Shown piece by piece: positions 34,752 to 42,808 of a stretch of DNA of 64,000 nucleotides. The position numbers and the translations under genes were made by a program. The notes under the pieces were generated by a model. The model had not been told where the DNA came from, did no database searches, and worked only from the letters and a program-made list of their open reading frames with translations. The number at the start of each line of letters is the position of its first letter. The stretch's first letter is position 1. This DNA is from Pseudonocardia phyllosphaerae (lineage in GTDB: Bacteria; Actinomycetota; Actinomycetes; Mycobacteriales; Pseudonocardiaceae): positions 248,001-312,000 of the forward strand of contig NZ_JBKGXS010000003.1 in assembly GCF_046546475.1 (NCBI RefSeq), read 5' to 3'.

Positions 34752-35881
34752 CCCCCGTACCCGAGGAACTCCCGCACCAGGCCGGCGACGCGGTCGACGT
34801 CGGCGTCGGTGAGGTCGGGGAACAGCGGCAGGGAGATCTCCTGGGCGTAGTACTGCTCGGCGTTCGGGCACAGGCCGCGGCGGTAGCCGAGGTCGGCGAA
34901 CACCGGGTGCCAGTACGCCGGGACGTAGTTGACCTGCACGCCGATCCCCTGCTCGCGCAGGAACTCGAACAGCTCGCGGCGTCGCCCGTCGAGCACCCGC
35001 AGCGGGTACAGGTGCCAGGCCGGGTCGGCGCCGCCCCGGGTGACCGGGGTGCGGACCTCGGCGACGTCGGCGAATGCGGTGTCGTAGCGAGCGTGGATCT
35101 CGGTGCGCCGCTTCGTGAACGCCGCCAGCCGGGTGAGCTGCGACGACCCGAGCGCGGCCAGCAGGTCCGGCAGCCGGTAGTTCAGGCCGAACGCGTGTAC
35201 CTCCTGGTGCCACGGGCCCTCGTCCGGGAACCGCTGCCGGTCCCGGTCCCGCACCAGGCCGTGGTTGCGGAACGACCGCGCACCCTCGACCAGCGCCGGG
35301 TCGGGCGACACGACGGCGCCGCCCTCGGCCGTCGTCAGGTTCTTGGTCGGGAAGAAGCTCAGCGTCGTCAGGTCGGCGAGCGCCCCGACCGGGCGGCCCT
35401 GCCAGGTGCCGCCGACGGAGTGCGCGGCGTCCTCCAGCAGCAGCGCGCCCGCGTCGTGGGCGAGCGTGCGCAGCGGGTCGGCGTCGATCGGGTGCCCGGC
35501 GTAGTCCACCCCGGCGACGACGGTCGTGTGCGGGGTCAGCGCCATCTCCACCGCGGCCGGATCGAGGTTGCCGGTGTCGGCGTCGACGTCGGCGAAGATC
35601 ACCCGGGCGCCGTGCAGCGCGGCCGCCGACGCGGTCGCGACGAACGTCAGCGGGGACACCACGACGTCCTGACCGGGGCCGACGCCGGCCGCGGCGTAGG
35701 CGACGTGCAGCGCCGCGGTCCCGCTGGTGACCGCCACGGCGGGGTTTCCGCCGCAGACGGCGGACAGGTCCTCCTCGAAGCGGGTCACCGCGGGACCGGT
35801 GGTCAGCCAGTCCGTGCCCAGTACCGCGGTGACGGCCTCGACGTCGGCGTCGGAGATCGACTGACGGCCGTACGGGAGCAT
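34748..35881 (-). CDS. pseC: UDP-4-amino-4,6-dideoxy-N-acetyl-beta-L-altrosamine transaminase PseC
   Basis: 377 residues of the DegT/DnrJ/EryC1 PLP-dependent sugar aminotransferase family. LPYGRQSISDADVEAV and LGTDWLTTGPAV at the N-terminus are typical of PseC. AVTSGTAALHVAYAAAGV binds PLP phosphate, LLLEDAAHSVGG carries the PLP-ring aspartate region, and FFPTKNLTTAEGG carries the Schiff-base lysine. PseC aminates the 4-keto sugar made by PseB, the second step to pseudaminic acid. Overlaps of one base with pseB and four with the flippase show tight coupling. Confidence 0.92.
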   Translation of the reverse strand: MLPYGRQSISDADVEAVTAVLGTDWLTTGPAVTRFEEDLSAVCGGNPAVAVTSGTAALHVAYAAAGVGPGQDVVVSPLTFVATASAAALHGARVIFADVDADTGNLDPAAVEMALTPHTTVVAGVDYAGHPIDADPLRTLAHDAGALLLEDAAHSVGGTWQGRPVGALADLTTLSFFPTKNLTTAEGGAVVSPDPALVEGARSFRNHGLVRDRDRQRFPDEGPWHQEVHAFGLNYRLPDLLAALGSSQLTRLAAFTKRRTEIHARYDTAFADVAEVRTPVTRGGADPAWHLYPLRVLDGRRRELFEFLREQGIGVQVNYVPAYWHPVFADLGYRRGLCPNAEQYYAQEISLPLFPDLTDADVDRVAGLVREFLGYGG

Positions 35882-36864
35882 CAGGGCAGCGCCTCGACCA
35901 TCTCGCGCAGCTGCTGCGGGGACAGCCACAGGTCGTTGGTGTCGGAGCGGTAGGCCTCGCCGTCCGGGACCGGCTCGCCGTCGGCGGGCGAGGTGTAGCC
36001 CCAGCCGGCGATGTAGGGCTCGACGACGTAGCGGTCGGGCAGCTTGAGGGTCCGCCGCGAGTCGTCCCCGGCGATCATCTCCTCGTGCAGTTTCTCGCCC
36101 GGCCGGATCCCGATCTCGTGGGTCGCGGCACCGGGCGCGATCGCCTCGGCCAGGTCGGTCATCCGCATCGACGGGATGCGCGGCACGTACAGCTCGCCGC
36201 CCTGCATCATGTCGAAGGAGTCGATCACGAACTGCACGGCGTCGGGCAGCGTGATCCAGAACCGGGTCATGCGCTTGTCGGTGATCGGCAGCGACTCGCC
36301 CTCGGCGGCCAGCCGCTTGAACAGCGGCACGACCGAGCCGCGGCTGCCCAGCACGTTGCCGTAGCGGACCACGGCGAAGCGGGTCTCGTAGGCGGCCGCG
36401 TAGTGGTTGGCCGAGACGAACAGCCGGTCCGCGCACAGCTTGGTGGCGCCGTAGAGGTTGATCGGGCTCGACGCCTTGTCCGTGGACAGCGCGACGACCT
36501 TCTTCACCCCGGAGTCGATGGCGGCCTCGACGACGTTCTGCGAGCCCTCCACGTTGGTCCGGATGAACTCGAACGGGTTGTACTCGGCCGTGTCGACCTG
36601 CTTCAGCGCCGCGGCGTGCACGACGTAGTCGACGCCGTGCATGGCGCGCTTGAGCCGGTCACGATCCCGCACGTCACCGAGGAACCAGCGCAGCCGCGGG
36701 TCGTTGTCGAACAGCTGACGGCACTCGTACTGCTTCAGCTCGTCCCGGGACAGGATCACCAGACGGCGGGGGTTGTAGCGGTCCAGCATGGCGCGCACGA
36801 ACGCCTTGCCGAAGGACCCCGTCCCACCCGTGACCAGGACCGACGAGCCCTCGAGTACCGACAT
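35881..36864 (-). CDS. pseB: UDP-N-acetylglucosamine 4,6-dehydratase (inverting) PseB
   Basis: A 327-residue extended SDR. VLVTGGTGSFGKAFVRAML is the cofactor motif, LSRDELKQYE and DPRLRWFLGDVRD are hallmarks of the PseB/FlaA1 group, and ALSTDKASSPINLYGATK holds the catalytic TDK and YxxxK residues. It converts UDP-GlcNAc to UDP-2-acetamido-2,6-dideoxy-beta-L-arabino-4-hexulose, the first step to pseudaminic acid. GGAGG precedes the start by a few bases; GTG at 36867 and ATG at 36864 are both possible, the ATG being preferred. It diverges from pseF. Confidence 0.94.
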   Translation of the reverse strand: MSVLEGSSVLVTGGTGSFGKAFVRAMLDRYNPRRLVILSRDELKQYECRQLFDNDPRLRWFLGDVRDRDRLKRAMHGVDYVVHAAALKQVDTAEYNPFEFIRTNVEGSQNVVEAAIDSGVKKVVALSTDKASSPINLYGATKLCADRLFVSANHYAAAYETRFAVVRYGNVLGSRGSVVPLFKRLAAEGESLPITDKRMTRFWITLPDAVQFVIDSFDMMQGGELYVPRIPSMRMTDLAEAIAPGAATHEIGIRPGEKLHEEMIAGDDSRRTLKLPDRYVVEPYIAGWGYTSPADGEPVPDGEAYRSDTNDLWLSPQQLREMVEALP

Positions 36865-36936
36865 CACGCCTCCATATCAGCGGGTGTTCTCCCGCCCGGC
36901 ATGATGGCACGCGTCGCTCCGGATGAAGGGAAGCAG

Positions 36937-37662
36937 GTGCGCGTCAACGCGGTGATCCAGGCCCGGACGGGGTCGACGAGGCTGCCCGGCAAGGTCCTGC
37001 GGGATCTCGGCGGGCGTCCTGTGCTGGACCGGGTGGTCGACGCGGCGCGTGCCGCGGACGGTGTGGACCGGGTGGTCGTGGCGACCTCGGTCGCCCCCGG
37101 GGACGACGCCGTGGCCGAGCGCGCGGCGTCGCTCGGCGTCGACGTGGTCCGGGGTTCGGAGGACGACGTGCTGGCCCGCTTCGTGCAGGCGGCCGACGAG
37201 TTCCCCTGCGACGCCGTCGTCCGGCTCACCGCGGACTGCCCGCTGCTCGACCCGGCGCTGATCACGCTGGTCGCGGCGACCTGGCGGTCCGCCCCCGAGC
37301 ACGACTACGTCGCGACGACGCTGATCCGGACGCTGCCGCGCGGTCTCGACGTCGAGCTGGCGACGGTGGCGGCGCTGCGCGAGCTGGCGACGACGGCGGC
37401 CGGGCACGACCGCATCCACGTCACCTCCGGGCTCTACGGCGACCCGGACCGCTTCCACTGCCTCGGCCTCGTCGTCGCGCCGGCGGCGAACGACCTGCGG
37501 GTCACCCTCGACACCGCCGAGGACCTCGCCGCGCTGCAGGACCTGGTGGCGCTGCTCGACGGCCGCACCGGCTGGCGGGCGGTCGTGTCGACGCTGCGCG
37601 AGCACCCGGAGGTCGTGGCGCGCAACGCCCACGTCCGCCAGAAGTCGCTGTCGGAGGGCTGA
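36937..37662 (+). CDS. pseF: CMP-pseudaminic acid cytidylyltransferase PseF (SpsF/NeuA-type)
   Basis: 241 residues of the CTP-dependent nucleotidyltransferase family: VNAVIQARTGSTRLPGKVL is the CTP-binding signature, DRVVVATSVAPGDDAVAE and VVRLTADCPLLDPALI carry the metal-binding and base contacts. In a locus with PseB, PseC, PseG and PseI it should activate pseudaminic acid as CMP-Pse; by sequence alone an SpsF-like acylneuraminate role is equally possible. AAGGGA six bases before the GTG at 36937 favours that start over ATG 36901/36904. pseG-pseH begins 3 bp downstream. Confidence 0.85.
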   Translation: MRVNAVIQARTGSTRLPGKVLRDLGGRPVLDRVVDAARAADGVDRVVVATSVAPGDDAVAERAASLGVDVVRGSEDDVLARFVQAADEFPCDAVVRLTADCPLLDPALITLVAATWRSAPEHDYVATTLIRTLPRGLDVELATVAALRELATTAAGHDRIHVTSGLYGDPDRFHCLGLVVAPAANDLRVTLDTAEDLAALQDLVALLDGRTGWRAVVSTLREHPEVVARNAHVRQKSLSEG

Positions 37663-37665
37663 GGG

Positions 37666-39135
37666 GTGCGGCTTCTCCTGCGCTGTGACGCCGGGCCCGC
37701 GACCGGCGTCGGGCACGCCGTCCGGTGTGCGGCGGTGGCCGAGGCGGCCGCGGCGGCCGGTCACGACGTCCTGTGGTCCGGCACCCTGGACGGTCTCGGC
37801 TGGCTGTGGGCGGGGCTGGACCTGCCCGGGCCGCCGTCGCCGCTGCCGCCCGCCGGTACCGCCGCCGATCTGGTGGCGCTGTGCCGCGAGCACCGGATCG
37901 ACGCGGTACACGCCGACCACTACCTGCTCGACGACGACCTGCGCCCCGCGCTGAACGCCGCCGGGGTCGTGCTGTGCACCGTCGAGGACTTCGCCACCGG
38001 GCGGCGGCCGGGGGACGTCGTCGTCGACCCGAACCTGGGCGCGGACACCCACCCGCGGCCGGACGACGGCTCCGGGCTCCTGCTGCGCGGCCCGGCCTAC
38101 GCGCCGCTGCGCGCCACCGCCCGCCGGGCCCGCACGGCGCGCGCCGCCCGGGGCGCAACCGGGGACGTGCCGCGGGTGCTGGTCGTGATGGGCGGGACCG
38201 ACGCAGCCGGGTTGCTCGACCGGGTCGTCGCCGCGCTCGACGCCGCCCGTGCGCCCGCCGAGGTCGACGTCGTCGTCCCAGCCGGACGCGACCTCGACCT
38301 GCCCACCGATGGCCCGGCGTGGTTCCGGGCGATCGCGCCGCTGCCGGACCTGCCCGCGGCGATGGCCGGGGCGGACCTCGTGGTCAGCGCGGCCGGGACG
38401 ACGGTCTGGGAGCTGTGCTGCGTCGGTGTCCCGATGGCGCTGGTGCGGGCCGCGGACAACCAGACCGAGGGGTACCGGACGGTCGTCGAGGCCGGGGCAG
38501 CGGCCGGGCTCGGCGACGCCGGTGAACTGGCCGATCCCGAGCTCGCCGCGCCGCTGCTGCGGGCGCTGCTCACCGAGCCGGAGCAGCGGGAGGCGCTCGC
38601 CGACCGTGCCCGGACGGTCGTCGACGGGGGCGGGGCCGCACGGATCGTGGCCGCGGTCGCCGGTGCCGCCGGACCGGCACTGCGCTCCCGCCCGGTGGTG
38701 CTCGGCGACGCCGAACGCCTCCTGGCCTGGCGCAACGACCCAGAGACCCGTCGCTGGTCACGGTCGGCCGACGAGATCGACCTGGCCTCGCACCGCCGCT
38801 GGCTGGCCGGGTCGCTGGAGCGCGACGACCGCCTGCTGCTCGTGGTCTCCGACGACGACGGCGACGTCGGCACCGTCCGCTGGGACCGCGAGCGCACCGG
38901 CTGGGAGGTGTCGATCACCGTCGCACCCGAGCGGCGCGGCGCCGGGCTCGCGGCGCCCCTGCTGCGGGCCGGCGAGGACGCCCTGCGGGAGCACCTCGGG
39001 GCGGGCACACCGCTGGTCGCCGTGGTGCACCGGGACAACACGGCCTCGGCCCGGCTGTTCGCCCGCGCCGGGTACGCCGAGGGCGGCACCGGCCCCGACG
39101 CCGACGGGTTCCGGACCCTGCGCCGGACCCTGTAA
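37666..39135 (+). CDS. pseG: Fused UDP-sugar hydrolase PseG and GNAT acetyltransferase PseH
   Basis: 489 residues, two enzymes in one chain. Residues 1 to about 345 are a GT-B-fold PseG: LLRCDAGPATGVGHAVRCAAVAEA with the catalytic His in GVGH, then VLVVMGGTDAAGLL and LVVSAAGTTVWELCCVGVP. PseG removes UDP from 2,4-diacetamido-2,4,6-trideoxy-beta-L-altrose. Residues of about 346-489 are a GNAT domain (LLAWRNDPETRRWSRSADEI, ITVAPERRGAGLAAPLL, NTASARLFARAGY) equivalent to PseH, the 4-N-acetyltransferase. Campylobacter encodes the two separately, so fusion explains why no pseH is seen. It is directly coupled to pseF; GAGGG overlaps the GTG. Confidence 0.9.
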   Translation: MRLLLRCDAGPATGVGHAVRCAAVAEAAAAAGHDVLWSGTLDGLGWLWAGLDLPGPPSPLPPAGTAADLVALCREHRIDAVHADHYLLDDDLRPALNAAGVVLCTVEDFATGRRPGDVVVDPNLGADTHPRPDDGSGLLLRGPAYAPLRATARRARTARAARGATGDVPRVLVVMGGTDAAGLLDRVVAALDAARAPAEVDVVVPAGRDLDLPTDGPAWFRAIAPLPDLPAAMAGADLVVSAAGTTVWELCCVGVPMALVRAADNQTEGYRTVVEAGAAAGLGDAGELADPELAAPLLRALLTEPEQREALADRARTVVDGGGAARIVAAVAGAAGPALRSRPVVLGDAERLLAWRNDPETRRWSRSADEIDLASHRRWLAGSLERDDRLLLVVSDDDGDVGTVRWDRERTGWEVSITVAPERRGAGLAAPLLRAGEDALREHLGAGTPLVAVVHRDNTASARLFARAGYAEGGTGPDADGFRTLRRTL

Positions 39136-39162
39136 TCGCACGTCACGGCCCCCGCACAGGCA

Positions 39163-39183
39163 CCGGTTCCGGCGTGGAACCGG
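39163..39183. promoter_or_regulatory. Inverted repeat upstream of bioY, candidate operator
   Basis: CCGGTTCC (39163-39170) and GGAACCGG (39176-39183) are perfect inverted arms with a 5-bp spacer, 47-67 bp before the bioY start. The form suits a dimeric repressor such as the TetR-type BioQ of actinobacteria; the link to BioQ is inference. Confidence 0.4.
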
Positions 39184-39217
39184 CCTCCCGGATCGCCCGG
39201 CCACGCGCACCGTGACC

Positions 39218-39223
39218 TAACCT
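39218..39223 (+). promoter_or_regulatory. Predicted -10 box (TAACCT) for leaderless bioY
   Basis: TAACCT lies 6 nt before the bioY GTG at 39230, and no Shine-Dalgarno sequence is present. Confidence 0.5.
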
Positions 39224-39229
39224 TCGGCG

Positions 39230-39802
39230 GTGCCCGAGTCCCGACCAGCGCTGCCCGCCGCCGACCTCGCACGGATCGTGGTGTTCGCCGCGTTCATCGC
39301 CGTCCTCGGCCTGTTCCCCGGGTTCGGGGGCGTCGCCGGTGTCCCGATCGTCCTGCAGAACGGCGCCCCGATCCTCGGGGGCGCGCTGCTCGGTGCGCGG
39401 CGCGGGTTCCTGTCGGTCGCGCTGTTCCTGTTCCTGACCGCGCTGGGCCTCCCGCTGCTGTCCGGCGGCCGGGGCGGGCTCGCACCGTTCGTCGGGCCGA
39501 GCGCCGGGTTCGTCGTCGGCTGGCTGCTGTGCGCGACGCTGACCGGCCTGATCGTGCAGCACGCGCGGCGCCGGAACCTGCCGGTCCTGCTGCTGGCCTG
39601 CTTCGTCGGGCTGCTCGGCCAGTACGCGATCGGGATGCCGGTCGTCGGGCTGTTCGTCGGGGACCTCGGTGCGGGGATCGTCCAGTCGCTGGTCTTCCTG
39701 CCCGGCGACCTGATCAAGGTCGTGCTGTCGGCGGTGATCGCCGGGCTGGTGCATCGTGCGCTGCCGGATCTGCTGCCCCCGCGGGCATCCGTCGCCCGGT
39801 GA
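39230..39802 (+). CDS. bioY: Biotin transporter substrate-binding component BioY
   Basis: 190 residues with six hydrophobic helices and BioY-family features: FAAFIAVLGLFPGF at the first helix, VPIVLQNGAPILGGALLGARRGFLS (the conserved biotin-site segment, usually GVPxTLQ), GPSAGFVVGWLL and GQYAIGMPVVGLFVG. It captures biotin as the S-component of an ECF transporter. It heads a five-gene operon with an acyl-CoA ligase, thiolase, BioM and BioN, joined by GTGA overlaps. Loss of the typical Thr in the LQ motif (VLQN rather than TLQ) is a minor variation. Confidence 0.92.
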   Translation: MPESRPALPAADLARIVVFAAFIAVLGLFPGFGGVAGVPIVLQNGAPILGGALLGARRGFLSVALFLFLTALGLPLLSGGRGGLAPFVGPSAGFVVGWLLCATLTGLIVQHARRRNLPVLLLACFVGLLGQYAIGMPVVGLFVGDLGAGIVQSLVFLPGDLIKVVLSAVIAGLVHRALPDLLPPRASVAR

Positions 39803-41034
39803 GCACCCTCGACACCACCGTGGAGACGCCGGTCGTCGCCCCGGAGCGCCTCCCGGCCGGCCTCGCCGCGGCGATCGGGCAGGTCCCGCGGGGATCCGGC
39901 GCCCGGGTCGTGCTCGACCCGCACCGCACCCGCTGGGACGTGCTGCCGGATCTGCTGGCCGCCGACCGGCGCGGCGCGGCGTGCCTGGTCGCGGATCCGG
40001 GCTGGTCGGCCCGCGAGCGCGCCGCGGTCCTCGCCGACGTCGGCGACCTCACCGAGCCGCTTCCGGGCCGCCCGTTCCTGCTCCCGACGACGTCGGGCAG
40101 CACCGGCCGTCCGGGCGTCCTGGCCCGTACCCGGGCGTCGTGGTGGCTGGGGTTCGCCGCGCTGGGCCCGTTGCCGGGTCCGGTACTCGTGCCGGGGCCG
40201 CCGTCGTCGACGTTGTACCTGTTCGGGGCCCTGCACGCGCTGCACCACGGCCTGGAGCTGCGCACCGCGGACCGGCTCGACCCGGCCGAGATTCCCGGCG
40301 GCGGGACCGTCCATCTGGTGCCCGCGCTGCTGTCGACGCTGCTCGACCACCGCGAGCGGCACCCCGGCGGCCCGGCCCCCGCGGTGATCGTCTGCGGTGG
40401 TGCGCACGTCGCCCCCGCTCTGCGCGAGCGCTGCGCGCGGCTGCTGCCCGGCACGACGCTGCTGGAGTACTACGGCTCCGCCGAGCACTCGCTGATCGCG
40501 ATCCGCCGCGACGGCGGCCCGCTGTACCCGGTCGACGGCGTCGAGCCGGTGCTGCGCGACGGGCTGCTGTGGGTGCGCAGCCCGCAGTCCGTACTCGGCC
40601 GGCTGAGCGGCGGTGTCCTGGAGCCCGCCGGGCCCGGGGCGACGTCGGTCGGCGACCGCGCCGAGCTGCACGCCGACGGGTCGCTGACCGTGCTCGGCCG
40701 CGACTCCGCGACGATCTCCACCGGCGGCACGCTCGTCGCCGCGGAGGAGGTCGAGCAGGTGCTGCGCGCGGTGCCCGGGGTCGCCGACGTGGTGGTCGCG
40801 GGGACGCCGCACCCGTCGCTGGGGGCGCTGGTCACCGCGGTCGTCGAGGTCTCCGGCGGCGGGCCCGGCCGTGCCGCACTGCGTGCCGCCGCCCGCACCG
40901 GGCTCTCCCCCGCCAAGCGTCCGCGCCGCTGGCTGGGCGTGACCGCGCTGCCGCGGCTCGGCTCCGGCAAGCCCGCCCGGGCCGCCGTCGCCGACGGGCT
41001 CCGCGACGGCACGCTGGAGGCGGAGACTCTGTGA
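39799..41034 (+). CDS. AMP-dependent acyl-CoA synthetase, YhfT-like
   Basis: 411 residues, a compact ANL-superfamily enzyme. The P-loop reads TSGSTGRPGVLA, with Gly where Lys is usual; EYYGSAEHSLIA is the A5-type motif; VGDRAELHADG carries the A7 Asp; LPRLGSGKPARAAV carries the C-terminal catalytic Lys. It should activate a carboxylic acid as acyl-CoA. In Bacillus subtilis, yhfT with yhfS (thiolase) shares a BirA-regulated biotin operon with bioY (yhfU), so the same trio recurs here. The substrate, perhaps a pimelate or fatty acid precursor of biotin, is unproven. Both ends overlap neighbouring genes. Confidence 0.82.
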   Translation: MSTLDTTVETPVVAPERLPAGLAAAIGQVPRGSGARVVLDPHRTRWDVLPDLLAADRRGAACLVADPGWSARERAAVLADVGDLTEPLPGRPFLLPTTSGSTGRPGVLARTRASWWLGFAALGPLPGPVLVPGPPSSTLYLFGALHALHHGLELRTADRLDPAEIPGGGTVHLVPALLSTLLDHRERHPGGPAPAVIVCGGAHVAPALRERCARLLPGTTLLEYYGSAEHSLIAIRRDGGPLYPVDGVEPVLRDGLLWVRSPQSVLGRLSGGVLEPAGPGATSVGDRAELHADGSLTVLGRDSATISTGGTLVAAEEVEQVLRAVPGVADVVVAGTPHPSLGALVTAVVEVSGGGPGRAALRAAARTGLSPAKRPRRWLGVTALPRLGSGKPARAAVADGLRDGTLEAETL

Positions 41035-42134
41035 CCGGCGAGAACACTCCGGTGGTGATCGCCGCCCGGCGTACCCCGATCGGCACCGCGGGCGGTGGGC
41101 TGCGCGCGTACACCGTCGACGCACTGGCCGCGCCGGTGCTCGCCGCGCTCGCCGCGCAGGCCCCCGGCCCGATCGACGACGTGCTGCTCGGCAACGTCAT
41201 GGGGCCCGGCGGCAACCCGGCCCGGGTGGCCGCGCTGCGCGCCGGGCTCGGCGACGCGATCCCGGGGATGACCCTGGACCGGCAGTGCGCGAGCGGGCTG
41301 TCCGCGGTCGTCGCCGCGGCGTCGGCGATCCGCGCCGGTGACGCGCAGGTGCTGCTCGCCGGGGGCGCCGAGTCGCCGTCGACCGCGCCGGCCCGCACGT
41401 GGCCGGACGGCACCGTCTACACCCGCGCACCGTTCGCCCCAGCCGGCAGCCCGGACCCGGACATGGGGCCTGCCGCCGACGTCGTCGCGGCGCGGGCCCG
41501 AATCTCCCGGCCGCGCCAGGACGCCTTCGCCGCCCGCAGCCACGCCCGCGCGATCGCCGCACAGCGCGCCGGCACGTTCGACGCCGAGTTGGTCCCGCTC
41601 GGGCACGTGGCCGCGGACGAGCGCCCGCGGGACCGGTTCACCGTCGAGCGGCTCGCACGGTTCCGGCCCGCATTCGGCATCGGCGGCACCGCGACCGCCG
41701 CGAACTCCTGCGGGGTGAACGACGGCGCCGCGGCCGTGCTGGTGGTGTCCGAGCGGCGCCGCCGCGAGCTGGGCGTGCCGGGACTGGCGCTGGAGGCCGC
41801 CGCCACCCGCGGCTGTGCCCCGGAGCTGCTGGGGCTCGGCGCCGTGGACGCGATCGACGCCGTCGCGCACGGCACCCCGGACGCCGTCGAGTTCACCGAG
41901 GCGTTCGCCGGTCAGGTGCTCGCCTGCCTGGACGCCACCGGGATCGACGAGAAGACCGTGAGCCCGGACGGCGGCGCCATCGCACTCGGGCATCCGTGGG
42001 GCGCCTCCGGTGCCGTGCTGGTCACGCGGCTGTTCCACCGGCTCGTCGTGCAGGGGCGCGGGGAGACCGGGCTGGCGGCGCTGTCGTCGGGCGGCGGGAT
42101 CGGTGTGGCGACCCGGTGGCGGGTGGTCCGGTGA
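41031..42134 (+). CDS. Thiolase-family protein, YhfS-like, with altered active site
   Basis: 367 residues of the thiolase fold, shorter than the usual 390. The nucleophilic Cys86 is present in LDRQCASGLSAV and the active-site His in GGAIALGHPWGASGA. Two other catalytic positions differ: the usual NEAF is TEAF, and the second cysteine (CxGGGxG) is serine, SSGGGIG near residue 352. It may therefore catalyse an acyl transfer or thioester hydrolysis rather than full Claisen chemistry. It lies between the acyl-CoA ligase and bioM with overlaps on both sides, so its role is tied to biotin supply. Confidence 0.82.
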   Translation: MTGENTPVVIAARRTPIGTAGGGLRAYTVDALAAPVLAALAAQAPGPIDDVLLGNVMGPGGNPARVAALRAGLGDAIPGMTLDRQCASGLSAVVAAASAIRAGDAQVLLAGGAESPSTAPARTWPDGTVYTRAPFAPAGSPDPDMGPAADVVAARARISRPRQDAFAARSHARAIAAQRAGTFDAELVPLGHVAADERPRDRFTVERLARFRPAFGIGGTATAANSCGVNDGAAAVLVVSERRRRELGVPGLALEAAATRGCAPELLGLGAVDAIDAVAHGTPDAVEFTEAFAGQVLACLDATGIDEKTVSPDGGAIALGHPWGASGAVLVTRLFHRLVVQGRGETGLAALSSGGGIGVATRWRVVR

Positions 42135-42808
42135 TCGAGTTCGACGGCGTCGGGCACCGCTACGGCGAGCGCGTCGTGCTCGACGGGGTGTCGCTGCGCC
42201 TCCCGGAGCGCCGCGTCGCGCTGCTGGGCGCGAACGGCTCCGGCAAGTCGACGCTGGCCCGCACGGTCAACGGCCTGGTCGCACCGACCACGGGCACCGT
42301 GCGCGTCGACGGCCGCGACCCGGCCCCCCATGGCGCAGCGGTGCGCCGCCGGGTCGGGTTCGTGTTCTCCGATCCGGACTCCCAGATCGTCATGCCGACG
42401 GCGGTCGAGGACGTCGCGTTCTCGTTGCGCCGCACCGTCCGCGACAAGACCGAACGGAACCGGCTGGCCGCAGCGACGCTCACGGAGTACGGCCTCGGGG
42501 ACCACGTCGAGCACCCGGCGCACCAGCTCTCCGGTGGGCAGAAGCAGCTGCTGGCGCTGTGCGCGGTACTGGTGCTCGACCCGGACGTCCTGGTCTGCGA
42601 CGAACCGACCACCCTGCTCGACCTGCGCAACAAACGCGCGTTCGCCGAGCGGCTCGCCGGGCTGCGCCAACAGGTGCTGCTGGCGACCCACGACCTGGAC
42701 CTGCTCGACGGCTTCGACCGGGCAATCGTGCTCGACGGCGGCCGCGTCGTCGCCGACGACGAGCCGGGCCCCGCGGTCGCGCACTACCGGAAGCTGTGCG
42801 GGGCGTGA
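42131..42808 (+). CDS. bioM: Biotin ECF transporter ATPase BioM
   Basis: A 225-residue ABC ATPase of the energy-coupling-factor A type: Walker A GANGSGKST at residues 33-41, Q-loop region FVFSDPDSQIVMPTAVEDVAF typical of ECF ATPases, signature QLSGGQKQLLALC and Walker B VLVCDEPTTLLDL with switch His in ATHDLD. With BioN it energises BioY. The overlap with the thiolase stop (GTGA) and with bioN (GTGA) indicates co-translation. Confidence 0.93.
   Translation: MIEFDGVGHRYGERVVLDGVSLRLPERRVALLGANGSGKSTLARTVNGLVAPTTGTVRVDGRDPAPHGAAVRRRVGFVFSDPDSQIVMPTAVEDVAFSLRRTVRDKTERNRLAAATLTEYGLGDHVEHPAHQLSGGQKQLLALCAVLVLDPDVLVCDEPTTLLDLRNKRAFAERLAGLRQQVLLATHDLDLLDGFDRAIVLDGGRVVADDEPGPAVAHYRKLCGA

Noticed and set aside
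39136..39229. Riboswitch upstream of bioY
   Set aside because: The likely start is leaderless, so no 5' UTR remains for an RNA element, and no conserved aptamer structure was recognised.
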